A DNA stretch of 64,000 nt from Cohaesibacter haloalkalitolerans (lineage in GTDB: Bacteria > Pseudomonadota > Alphaproteobacteria > Rhizobiales > Cohaesibacteraceae), in the NCBI RefSeq assembly GCF_003574655.1, contig NZ_QNUM01000007.1, positions 62,001 through 126,000 on the forward strand, in the 5' to 3' direction. The number at the start of each line of letters is the position of its first letter. Position 1 is the stretch's first letter. Under the pieces are notes generated by a model. It did no database searches and was not told where the DNA came from. It saw only the letters and a program-made list of their open reading frames with translations. The position numbers and the translations under genes are program-made. Of this stretch, positions 16,386-24,301 are shown piece by piece.

Positions 16386-17464
16386 CTTCCTATTTCCGCC
16401 ATTACGCAGAGAGCTATAGCGCCTACAAGAGCGGTCCCGTCTGTTATGAAGACGGTTGCCTGTATCGGGGGCTGATCACGCTTTATGAGGCCACCGGCGA
16501 AAAAAGCTGGCTCGACATCCTGATCTCCTTTGCGCAGAAGCAGGTTGCCCCGGACGGGTCGATGACAGGCTATGTGCTTGAAGAATACAATATCGACAAC
16601 ATCCTCTCAGGCCGTGCCTTCCTCTTCCTCTACAAGGAGACCGGTGACGAGCGCTATCTGAAAGCCAGCCAGACCCTTGCCAGCCAGCTGGAAACACACC
16701 CCAAGACCAAGGCTGGCAACTACTGGCACAAGCAGCGGTATCCGCATCAGGTCTGGCTCGATGGCCTCTATATGGGACTGCCGTTCCAGATCGAATATGG
16801 CCAAATGACCGACAACGCCGCCATGGTCGACAATGCGCTGGCCCAGATGGAACAGGCGCTGACGCTGATGAGCGTTGGACAGAACGGCCTTTATGCCCAT
16901 GGCTACGATGAATCCCGCGAGCAGGCTTGGTCCGACAAGGAAACCGGCCTTTCTCCGGCTCACTGGGCCCGGGCCATCGGCTGGCTGTCCGTCGCCCTCG
17001 TCGACATCTGCGAGCTAGTGGGCAAGGAGACAATGGGCCCGCTGGCCGAACGCACCGTCAAGTTGCTTGCAGAGATCGTCAAACTGCAACAGGACAAGGG
17101 CGCATGGCTGCAGGTAATCGACCAACCGGATCTGGAAGGCAACTATCTGGAAAGCTCTGCAAGTGCCATGTTCTGCTACGCGCTGCTGAAAGCATCGCGC
17201 CTCGGGCTTGCGGCTGATCTCAGTGACCAGTTTGTCAGTGTCGGCCTCAAGGGCCTTGCCTATCTGGAACAGCTGGTCATCGACAGTGATCCGCAGGTTC
17301 TGCCGCATATCGTCTGTGTGGCAGGGCTTGGCGGCTTTGACGGCAACTACCGCACAGGCACGCCGTCCTATTATGTCGGCGAGATGATCAAGCCTGACGA
17401 CGTCAAGGGCGTTGGCCCGTTCATGATGGCCTCTGCGGAGAAGCTGCTCAGAGAGAGAAAATAG
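16379..17464 (+). CDS. GH105-type unsaturated (rhamno)galacturonyl hydrolase
   Basis: Removes the 4,5-unsaturated galacturonyl residue from the non-reducing end of pectin-lyase products. The 361-residue (alpha/alpha)6-barrel protein of YteR/RhiN type shows WLDGLYMG with the likely catalytic Asp128, and HWARAIGW at 195-202, the substrate-binding His/Trp/Arg/Gly block of GH88/GH105. No signal peptide is seen. It overlaps the GH28 gene by seven bases (ATGTTGA), so the two enzymes are co-translated. Together they would degrade unsaturated oligogalacturonides inside the cell. GH88 is the alternative family, but length and motifs favour GH105. Confidence 0.9.
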   Translation: MLTSYFRHYAESYSAYKSGPVCYEDGCLYRGLITLYEATGEKSWLDILISFAQKQVAPDGSMTGYVLEEYNIDNILSGRAFLFLYKETGDERYLKASQTLASQLETHPKTKAGNYWHKQRYPHQVWLDGLYMGLPFQIEYGQMTDNAAMVDNALAQMEQALTLMSVGQNGLYAHGYDESREQAWSDKETGLSPAHWARAIGWLSVALVDICELVGKETMGPLAERTVKLLAEIVKLQQDKGAWLQVIDQPDLEGNYLESSASAMFCYALLKASRLGLAADLSDQFVSVGLKGLAYLEQLVIDSDPQVLPHIVCVAGLGGFDGNYRTGTPSYYVGEMIKPDDVKGVGPFMMASAEKLLRERK

Positions 17465-17544
17465 CCCCCTTCAAGCCCTGCAGTTAGCCCCTTCATGGCT
17501 TGCACCAAAAACAATATTTGCTGGTCTTGTGCCAGTCGACTGCG

Positions 17545-17573
17545 AACCCGGGTCTTGTGATCCGGGTTTTCCT
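17545..17573 (+). terminator. terminator of the pectin operon
   Basis: AACCCGG (17545-17551) pairs with CCGGGTT (17562-17568), followed by TTCCTTTG, 80 bp after the last stop codon. The T-rich tail is interrupted, so strength is moderate. The remaining 17465-17872 spacer holds only this and the adhE terminator. Confidence 0.6.
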
Positions 17574-17650
17574 TTGTCAGCACCCGCCCGGTGCGCGCGA
17601 AATTCGGCTCCCTCCTCCCGCCTTGGCGTCAACGTCGTGCAGATAAAAAA

Positions 17651-17674
17651 AGCCCCGTCATGACCTACGGGGCT
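17651..17674 (-). terminator. adhE terminator
   Basis: AGCCCCGT (17651-17658) pairs with ACGGGGCT (17667-17674). On the minus strand the stem is followed by a long uninterrupted T-run (the A-run at 17644-17650 plus stem A), the classic intrinsic terminator form, about 200 bp beyond the adhE stop. On the plus strand only three Ts follow. Confidence 0.75.
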
Positions 17675-17872
17675 TTCAGTTTGATATCAGCTTTTGCTTG
17701 TGGCCCAAATGCCTGACCCGTTCACTCTGACCATATACCGACCATGACCTGTCGGTGAGTTACTTGGGGCAGGCTTCCTTGAACCTGGCGGACCGAAAAT
17801 CCCCTCGCCCATGCGGGTGGAAGTGACAAGCACGAGAGGCTTATCCGGTCGTCACCATTCTTCTTATTCTTA

Positions 17873-20578
17873 TTATGCGGGTCTCTTTTTCTCCGTCTTG
17901 AGGGGAACAACGCTGGCGCCTTGCGGCTTGGCGGTCTGTTCCGGTTTGACAACTGCGTCGGCCTTTGCCTGTTCGCGCTCATAGGCTTCGATGAACGGAC
18001 GGCCATAGTAGCTGTCCATCATGATCTGCTTGAGCTCGGAGATCAGCGGGAAGCGCGGGTTGGCGCCGGTGCACTGATCATCGAAGGCAGCCACGGCGAC
18101 TTCGTCGATCTTGGCAAGGAAATCTGCCTCGGCAACACCGGCGGCCTGAATGCTGGCCGGGATTTCAAGATCGGCTTTCAGTTCCTCGATCCAGGCAATC
18201 AGATTCTCGACCTTGTGCTGCGTGCGTTCACCGCCCAACCCCAGATGATGGGCAATCTCGGCATAACGGGCCCGTGCCTTGGGCCGGTCATACTGGGAGA
18301 AAGCCGTCTGCTTGGTCGGGTTGTTGGTGGCGTTGTAGCGAATGACATTGCAAATCAGCAATGCATTGGCCAAACCATGCGGCAGGTGGAAGGCCGCGCC
18401 CAACTTGTGCGCCATGGAATGGCAGACACCGAGAAAGGCGTTGGCAAAGGCGATCCCGGCAATGGTTGCGCCGCTGTGAACATGTTCGCGGGCAACCGGA
18501 TCATTGGCGCCATTCTCATAGGCCGACGGCAGGTTTTCCTTGAGCAGTTTGAGAGCCATCAGAGCCTGACCATCGGAGAATTCGTTGGCCATGACCGAGA
18601 CATAGGCTTCAAGGGCGTGGGTGACCGCATCAATCCCGCCGAAGGCTGTAAGAGACTTCGGCATGTTCATGACGAGGTTGGCATCCACGATCGCCATGTC
18701 GGGCGTCAGCTCATAGTCGGCCAGCGGGTATTTCTGGCCACTGACGTCATCCGTCACCACGGCAAACGGGGTGGCTTCCGAGCCGGTACCGGAGGTGGTC
18801 GGGATGGCAATCATCATTGCCTTTTCGCCCATCTTTGGGAATTTGTAGATGCGCTTGCGAATGTCCATGAAGCGCAGGGCCAGATCCTTGAAGCTGACAT
18901 TCGGATGCTCATACATCACCCACATGATCTTTGCGGCATCCATCGGCGAACCGCCACCGATGGCGATGATCAGGTCGGGATTGAAGGCATGGCATTTCTC
19001 GGTGCCCTTGCGGACAATCGAGAGGGTCGGATCGGCCTCGACATCGGCAAAGATATCGACATCGATCCCCTGTCCCTTGAGCAGGCGAACAGCCTCATCA
19101 ACATAACCGTTGGTGAACAGGAAGCGGTCGGTGACGATCATCGCCCGTTTCTTGCCCTTGAGGTCCTTGAAGGCCTCGGCCAGACAGCCGCGACGGAAGT
19201 AGATGGACTTCGGAACCTTGTGCCAAAGCATGTTTTCCTCGCGCTTCGCTACGATCTTCTTGTTGATGAGATGCTTCGGTCCCACGTTTTCAGAGATCGA
19301 GTTACCACCCCATGAGCCGCACCCGAGTGTGAGGGATGGCGCGACATTGAAGTTGTAGAGGTCGCCGATGCCGCCCTGCGAGGATGGCATGTTGACCAGA
19401 ATGCGAGCGGTCTTCATTCTCTTGCCGAAATCTTCGACACGATCGGAACAGCGGTCCTGATCTGTATAGAGAACGGAGGTGTGCCCAATGCCACCAAGAG
19501 CGACCAGCCGGGCTGCAGTGTCGGCGGCTTCGTTGTAGTCCTTGCGGCGATAGAGGGCGATGGTTGGAGAGAGCTTTTCGTGTGCGAAAGGCTCGTCTTC
19601 GACCCCGTCCACCTCGGCCATCAGGACCTTGGTTTCGGGGGACACACTGAAGCCTGCCAGTTCGGCAATTCTGGCGGCAGACTGGCCGACGATCTCGCTG
19701 TTGAGGCGACCATCCGGGAAGACGGTCTTGCGCAGTGCGTCGGTCTGTTTTGGCGACAGGATACAGCCGCCATATTTGGAAAAACGTTCAAGAACCGCAT
19801 CGTAGACGGCATCGACGATTACCACTGCCTGTTCGGAGGCGCAGATCATGCCGTTGTCAAAGGTCTTGGACATCAGGATCGAAGAGACGGCGCGCTTGAT
19901 GTCAGCATGCTCGTCAATCACAACGGGGGCATTGCCCGCACCGACGCCGATGGCTGGCTTGCCGGACGAATACGCGGCCTTGACCATGCCCGGACCACCG
20001 GTGGCCAGGATGAGATTGATGGCGGGATGGCGCATCAGGGCGTTGGACAGCTCAAGGGTCGGTTCATCGATCCAGCCGATGATGTCCTGGGGGGCGCCCG
20101 CAGCAACAGCGGCTTCCAGAACCAGTCGGGCAGCCTCGCATGTCGCCTTCTTGGCGCGCGGATGCGGGCTGAAAATGATGCCATTGCGGGTCTTGAGAGA
20201 AATCAGGGCCTTGAAGATGGCCGTAGAGGTCGGGTTGGTCGTCGGCACGATGCCGCAAATGACGCCAACGGGTTCGGCAATGGTGATCGTGCCGCCCAGT
20301 TCGTCCTCTTCAAGGATACCGCAAGTCTTGGTGTCCTTGTATTTGTTGTAGATATATTCGGAGGCAAAGTGGTTCTTGATCACCTTGTCTTCAACGACGC
20401 CCATGCCGGTTTCCTCGGCAGCCATCATCGCGAGCGGAATGCGCGCATTGGCGGCAGCGAAAGCGGCCTGACGGAAAATACGGTCGACTTGTTCCTGGGA
20501 GAAGCTTGCGAACTTCAATTGCGCGGCCTTGACGCGGGCAATCTGGCGATCAAGCTCTTCGGCATTGGTAACAGACAT
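17873..20578 (-). CDS. adhE: bifunctional acetaldehyde/alcohol dehydrogenase
   Basis: Reduces acetyl-CoA to acetaldehyde and then ethanol, regenerating NAD+ in fermentation. The 901 residues comprise an N-terminal CoA-acylating aldehyde dehydrogenase (about 1-440; catalytic Cys246 in GMICASEQ) and a C-terminal iron alcohol dehydrogenase (about 450-870; AIGGGSPMDAAK, TTSGTGSEATPF, and metal-binding His in CHSMAHKLGAAFHLPHG). The start has ACGGAG about eight bases upstream. The last ~30 residues are Ala/Lys/Pro-rich and variable. Full-length and intact; such proteins normally polymerise into spirosomes. It stands alone between its terminator and an AT-rich promoter region, and functionally pairs with pflB 18 kb away. 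Confidence 0.97.
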   Translation of the reverse strand: MSVTNAEELDRQIARVKAAQLKFASFSQEQVDRIFRQAAFAAANARIPLAMMAAEETGMGVVEDKVIKNHFASEYIYNKYKDTKTCGILEEDELGGTITIAEPVGVICGIVPTTNPTSTAIFKALISLKTRNGIIFSPHPRAKKATCEAARLVLEAAVAAGAPQDIIGWIDEPTLELSNALMRHPAINLILATGGPGMVKAAYSSGKPAIGVGAGNAPVVIDEHADIKRAVSSILMSKTFDNGMICASEQAVVIVDAVYDAVLERFSKYGGCILSPKQTDALRKTVFPDGRLNSEIVGQSAARIAELAGFSVSPETKVLMAEVDGVEDEPFAHEKLSPTIALYRRKDYNEAADTAARLVALGGIGHTSVLYTDQDRCSDRVEDFGKRMKTARILVNMPSSQGGIGDLYNFNVAPSLTLGCGSWGGNSISENVGPKHLINKKIVAKREENMLWHKVPKSIYFRRGCLAEAFKDLKGKKRAMIVTDRFLFTNGYVDEAVRLLKGQGIDVDIFADVEADPTLSIVRKGTEKCHAFNPDLIIAIGGGSPMDAAKIMWVMYEHPNVSFKDLALRFMDIRKRIYKFPKMGEKAMMIAIPTTSGTGSEATPFAVVTDDVSGQKYPLADYELTPDMAIVDANLVMNMPKSLTAFGGIDAVTHALEAYVSVMANEFSDGQALMALKLLKENLPSAYENGANDPVAREHVHSGATIAGIAFANAFLGVCHSMAHKLGAAFHLPHGLANALLICNVIRYNATNNPTKQTAFSQYDRPKARARYAEIAHHLGLGGERTQHKVENLIAWIEELKADLEIPASIQAAGVAEADFLAKIDEVAVAAFDDQCTGANPRFPLISELKQIMMDSYYGRPFIEAYEREQAKADAVVKPEQTAKPQGASVVPLKTEKKRPA

Positions 20579-21075
20579 TTTGTTACTCCGTTTTCAAGGC
20601 GCACAAACCCGTTCCGAGGCTTCAGGGCTCCCGGTGAAGGACGAACGCCAAAAGATGATTTTCGCGTGCCCTTACGGGTGCCACGCGCCCTGCTCCGGCG
20701 AGAAGGTCCTGAATGCCACACAGGTCTTCCTTCGGCTGTCGGGTTCTCTTCGTTACCCTTTGCGTTTAACGATCCAGACCGCCTTGACAGTGATGCCAGT
20801 CTAGCGCGTTCCTGCACCTGACGAATTAAGGAGGTCTACGTAAGAGCTCATTTTGGACAGCGAGGGCGCAGTAACACCACTCATGGGGCATGAATAATAT
20901 GTGCAATTCCAATAAGTAAACAAATTTTTCCTAATTTCAAAAATCTGTGACTCATTTTCCCAATCAGTTAATTTCCTGAATTTTCCTGCATTTACCTAGT
21001 CCAAACTTATTTGAACGCATATCTAATATGCATTTTTCGCATACATAATAGACGAAATCGAAGCTGTTTGGCGCT
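20579..21075. promoter_or_regulatory. adhE control region
   Basis: AT-rich spacer. On the minus strand AAACAA/ATAATA (20918-20923 and 20894-20899) read as TTGTTT-N18-TATTAT, a plausible adhE promoter with a leader of about 300 nt. The leader contains a hairpin, CGCGTG (20663-20668) with CACGCG (20682-20687) enclosing CCC/GGG. At 21027-21042 lies a TATGC-N7-GCATA inverted repeat, a 12-of-16 match to the motif shared by pflB and the 51-residue gene. No Rex or canonical FNR site is seen. Confidence 0.45.
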
Positions 21076-23541
21076 CTAACCTTTCAAATAGTCCACCTCC
21101 GCCACAATAGGCGGCAAATGGGAACGGCGCTGGCGCAAAATGGCAAGGTGCTTCGGGCGCCCCGGTAAAAGGGTGAAGCAATTGTCCGAGTAGAGTCGAT
21201 CGCCACCATGATGATAGGTGACGAAAAAGGCTGGCTTGTCCGTCCTCAGCTCGATCTCCGTGTCGCCATTTGCAGTCGCCCGCTCGGTCGCCTCAATGAC
21301 CGGCGTTGCAAGCCGATAGTCCTTGGGCCGCTTGGGCCAATAGTCATTCTCGCCAGTGATGGCCCCGTTGGCGCTGCGCCAGGAGAAATGCAGGATCGCG
21401 TCCGCACCGATTTCCTCCAGTGTCAGACTGGCCAGTTCGACAGAGCGGTCCGTTGGCACATCGATGGCAAATTCGCCCAGCGAGCGGATGGCACCGGACA
21501 TTCCAACCGCTTCAAGGCGGACGGTCAAACCGACCGGCTCCGGCGTGTCATTGACTGCGTGAATGATCACCTGTCCCTCATCCGGCTCAGGCTGGGCGGA
21601 GACAAGGACCGAAGCATTGAAACGCCGGGCAAGATAGTGGACCAGCTTCCAACCGCCGCCATATTCAAGGCTCGACCAGCTCGCCACCGGCCATGTGTCA
21701 TTGAGCTGCCAATAGAGCGTTCCCATGGTGCGTGGCTTGTTGGTCCGCCAGAATTCGATGGCAGTTTTCATTGCCAGCCCCTGGCCGATCTGGCTGAGAT
21801 AGACCATCTCCGCGAAGCTGTCGGGAAAACGGAAATAGCGGGCGATGGTTTCTACAATGCGGCTGTTTCCGCCCTCATTGCGCTGATGCACATCCATGAC
21901 CGGCGACGATACATTGCGGTCCTCCGGTTCGGTGAAACTCTCGATCACGCGCATCGAGGGGAAGGACTGGAAGCCGAATTCGGAGCAGAAGCGCGGTCGT
22001 ACTGTCCGATAGTGCTCGAAGTCCTTGGCCGAGTGCCAGACATCCCAGAAATGCATGTCGCCAGCGGTGTCATCGTGCCAGCCATCGCCGAAGTTGAACG
22101 GCCCGACCGATGGTGAGGATGGCCAGAACGGAATGCCCGGCGCTTCTTCCAATAGGCACTCCTCAAGCACAAAATTGAGGCGTTCATACATGGCAAGATA
22201 GCGATCTCGATCCTTCTTGCTTTCCTCGAACCAGCTGATGGCACCGACCAGTTCGTTGTCGCCACACCACAGCGTCATGCAGGGATAGCCAGACAGTCGC
22301 CGAACCTGTTGCCGGGCTTCCCGACGCACCAGATCGAGCCAGTGGTGATCGGCGGCAGGGTAGAGATTGCAGGCGAACATGAAGTCGTGCCAGACCATCA
22401 GTCCCAGTTCCGAGCACAGCTCGTAGAACCAGTCTTCCTCATACTGGCCGCCGCCCCAGACACGGATCATGTTCATGTTGGCCTCTACAGCCGAGGTCAG
22501 CAGATCGCGCACCGCTTCAGGCGTGGCGCGGGCAGGCATGGCATCGGCAGGGATCCAGTTGGCGCCGCGCGCAAAGATCTCGCGTCCGTTGATGCGGAAG
22601 GCAAAGCGCGCACCGATGGTGTCCCTGTCCGTGACAAGCTCGACCTCCCTGAGCCCCACCCGCCGACTGATGCTCTGGCCATCGATCATCACCGTCAGAT
22701 CATAAAGGGGCTGATCGCCATGCCCCCTCGGCCACCAGAGGCGTGGCTCGGCCACCTCGATTTGCAGCGCGGCCGAGCCCTTTCCGGGCCAGACGGTAAC
22801 AAGATCGGAAATCACACGGCCATCGAAATTGGCAGCCAGTGTCAGCTCTGCCGGCTCGAAGGCCTCATAATGGATGGTCAGATCGACAAACACCCGCCCT
22901 TCTTCATGGCGCTGGCGCACAAGCAGATCGTCAAGGCGCAGCTTGTTGATCCGCCTCAGCGAGACACCGCCATAGATGCCCAGCGGCGAGAGCGCGACAT
23001 TCCAGTCCCAGCCCGCATGACACTGGGCCTTGCGCAGGAAATTGTAATGTGGCAGACGGCAATTCCAGAAGATATAAGGCACCGCAAAAGGGAAGGCCTT
23101 GCTGGCGGAAAGAGCAGCCCTGCTATTGGAGAGAAAGCGGACAACGAGGCGGTTCTCGCCCTTCTTCAACGCCGCACCCAACGGAAAGTCATAGCGCAGA
23201 AACTGGCTTTCGCAGCGACCGATTTCCACCTCGTTGAGCGAGACGATGGCATGGCAGTCGACATGGGTGAAGGTCAGCACGTGCGGATCAGCCGCGTCGC
23301 CATCAAAGGTGAACCGGGTTTCGGCGCACCATTCATTCTCGTGAATCCAGTCAAGGCTGGTTTCCGTGTCACGCCAATAGGGATCGGCAATGATCTCCTC
23401 GGCCAGAAGTGCCGAGTGCAGGTCGCCGGGAATCGGGAAGGGAACACTCACCTTGCCGTCTGGTGCGCTGGCAACAGAACTGATGGCCCACCCCTCATTG
23501 AGAGGTTGCTCGGTGGTAAGCGGGGAGACTTGCGTTATCAT
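21076..23541 (-). CDS. GH2 beta-mannosidase
   Basis: Exo-enzyme releasing beta-linked mannose from manno-oligosaccharides. From the ATG at 23541 (AAGGAAG upstream) it is 821 residues. An upstream in-frame ATG at 23712 gives an implausible Arg/Ser-rich extension. GH2 architecture is clear: N-terminal sugar-binding beta-domain (about 15-190), immunoglobulin-like domain (about 200-290), then the TIM barrel with acid/base Glu in WCGDNELVGA and the nucleophile in RFCSEFGFQSFPSM. WHDFMFACNLYP is the beta-mannosidase-specific block. No signal peptide is visible, so it is cytoplasmic. No mannan transporter or regulator adjoins it. Confidence 0.93.
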   Translation of the reverse strand: MITQVSPLTTEQPLNEGWAISSVASAPDGKVSVPFPIPGDLHSALLAEEIIADPYWRDTETSLDWIHENEWCAETRFTFDGDAADPHVLTFTHVDCHAIVSLNEVEIGRCESQFLRYDFPLGAALKKGENRLVVRFLSNSRAALSASKAFPFAVPYIFWNCRLPHYNFLRKAQCHAGWDWNVALSPLGIYGGVSLRRINKLRLDDLLVRQRHEEGRVFVDLTIHYEAFEPAELTLAANFDGRVISDLVTVWPGKGSAALQIEVAEPRLWWPRGHGDQPLYDLTVMIDGQSISRRVGLREVELVTDRDTIGARFAFRINGREIFARGANWIPADAMPARATPEAVRDLLTSAVEANMNMIRVWGGGQYEEDWFYELCSELGLMVWHDFMFACNLYPAADHHWLDLVRREARQQVRRLSGYPCMTLWCGDNELVGAISWFEESKKDRDRYLAMYERLNFVLEECLLEEAPGIPFWPSSPSVGPFNFGDGWHDDTAGDMHFWDVWHSAKDFEHYRTVRPRFCSEFGFQSFPSMRVIESFTEPEDRNVSSPVMDVHQRNEGGNSRIVETIARYFRFPDSFAEMVYLSQIGQGLAMKTAIEFWRTNKPRTMGTLYWQLNDTWPVASWSSLEYGGGWKLVHYLARRFNASVLVSAQPEPDEGQVIIHAVNDTPEPVGLTVRLEAVGMSGAIRSLGEFAIDVPTDRSVELASLTLEEIGADAILHFSWRSANGAITGENDYWPKRPKDYRLATPVIEATERATANGDTEIELRTDKPAFFVTYHHGGDRLYSDNCFTLLPGRPKHLAILRQRRSHLPPIVAEVDYLKG

Positions 23542-23966
23542 CGGGCTTCCTTCTTGCTGGATTCCGGTCATCTTCCTGATTTGACGGCCGCTTGCGAGAC
23601 TCGCTCGCTTGCGCGGACTTTCAGCCAGAATAGGACGGAAACAGCCGATTGGCCACCTCGCTCGGATGACACTCGACAAAAGAAGAAAGCAGCAAAATCG
23701 CGCCTGAAGCACCCGTCACAGACTCAGCCGGATGGGTTTCAAGGCTCGATCGGGAAGAAAAGAGAAGGTGGATCGGAAGCGGACCAGCCTGAAGCCGGTC
23801 AAGGCTCTTGGGGCGAGCCTGTGCCCTGAGCGGGCTTTCCTGATATCGTGATCCGTAATCGGGCGTCAGATCGTCAGCCCAGTTGGCTGATCGTGCCGCG
23901 ATGCCTTCTGTCCGATCCAGATGACCGGGCAGTCTCGTTTGGGTGCGCTCGTGAAAGCGCCAGAGC
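23542..23966. other. beta-mannosidase upstream spacer
   Basis: About 425 bp without a recognisable gene. It must hold the beta-mannosidase promoter, but I see no clear promoter hexamers, operator or terminator. Open frames here on both strands have no family look. Confidence 0.4.
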
Positions 23967-24122
23967 TTACTGGTTGAAGCTGTCACGCAGACCGAGAATG
24001 AGCAGGTCCTGTTCGTTTGGCTGACGACCGTTCTGTACGTCGTTGCTGATGCGAGCTGCTGCTGGAAGAGACATGAACACGCTACCTACTGCGCCTGCTA
24101 CACCTTTGATGCTGTCAAACAT
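23967..24122 (-). CDS. unrecognised 51-residue protein
   Basis: A short gene with strong expression signals. From the ATG at 24122 it encodes 51 residues, starting MFDSIKGVAGAVGSVFMSLP and ending LLILGLRDSFNQ, with a TAA stop. GAGAGGA lies eight bases upstream; TTGGGA-N16-TAAAAT (minus strand; 24180-24175 and 24158-24153) is a good promoter, and a 13-bp palindrome lies at 24220-24232. The N-terminal 25 residues are Gly/Ala/Val-rich and could form an amphipathic helix; the rest is polar, with no Cys. The C-terminus faintly recalls DUF1127 endings but lacks that family's Arg/Tyr-rich core. I do not recognise the family. Confidence 0.7.
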   Translation of the reverse strand: MFDSIKGVAGAVGSVFMSLPAAARISNDVQNGRQPNEQDLLILGLRDSFNQ

Positions 24123-24152
24123 GATTTTGATCCTCTCTTTGTTTGGGTAAGC

Positions 24153-24180
24153 ATTTTAACTGAGACCAGAATAGTCCCAA
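24153..24180 (-). promoter_or_regulatory. promoter of the 51-residue gene
   Basis: Reading the minus strand, TTGGGA (24180-24175), a 16-bp spacer and TAAAAT (24158-24153). It lies 31-58 bp before the start codon, giving a leader of roughly 25 nt. Confidence 0.5.
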
Positions 24181-24218
24181 ACCAGCCAAGCAAAAAGAGC
24201 TTATCTAAAACTGCTGCA

Positions 24219-24234
24219 TTGCATTAAATGCATA
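24219..24234. promoter_or_regulatory. palindromic motif shared with pflB
   Basis: TTGCATTAAATGCATA; its core TGCATT-A-AATGCA (24220-24232) is a perfect odd-length palindrome. The same 16 bases occur on the opposite strand at 37788-37803 upstream of pflB. It is centred about 80 bp upstream of the predicted start of transcription of the 51-residue gene. Probably a regulator site. Confidence 0.55.
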
Positions 24235-24241
24235 ACAAACA

Positions 24242-24268
24242 AAAAGGCGTTGTTGTTCAACGCCTTTT
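24242..24268. terminator. bidirectional terminator after the BisC-type gene
   Basis: AAAAGGCGTTG (24242-24252) pairs perfectly with CAACGCCTTTT (24258-24268) across a five-base loop, with A- and T-runs on the two sides. It lies 34 bp past the stop of the minus-strand molybdoenzyme gene and insulates the 51-residue gene downstream. Confidence 0.85.
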
Positions 24269-24301
24269 GTCTCATTTCAGTTTAGAACAGCAATAAGCTT
24301 A

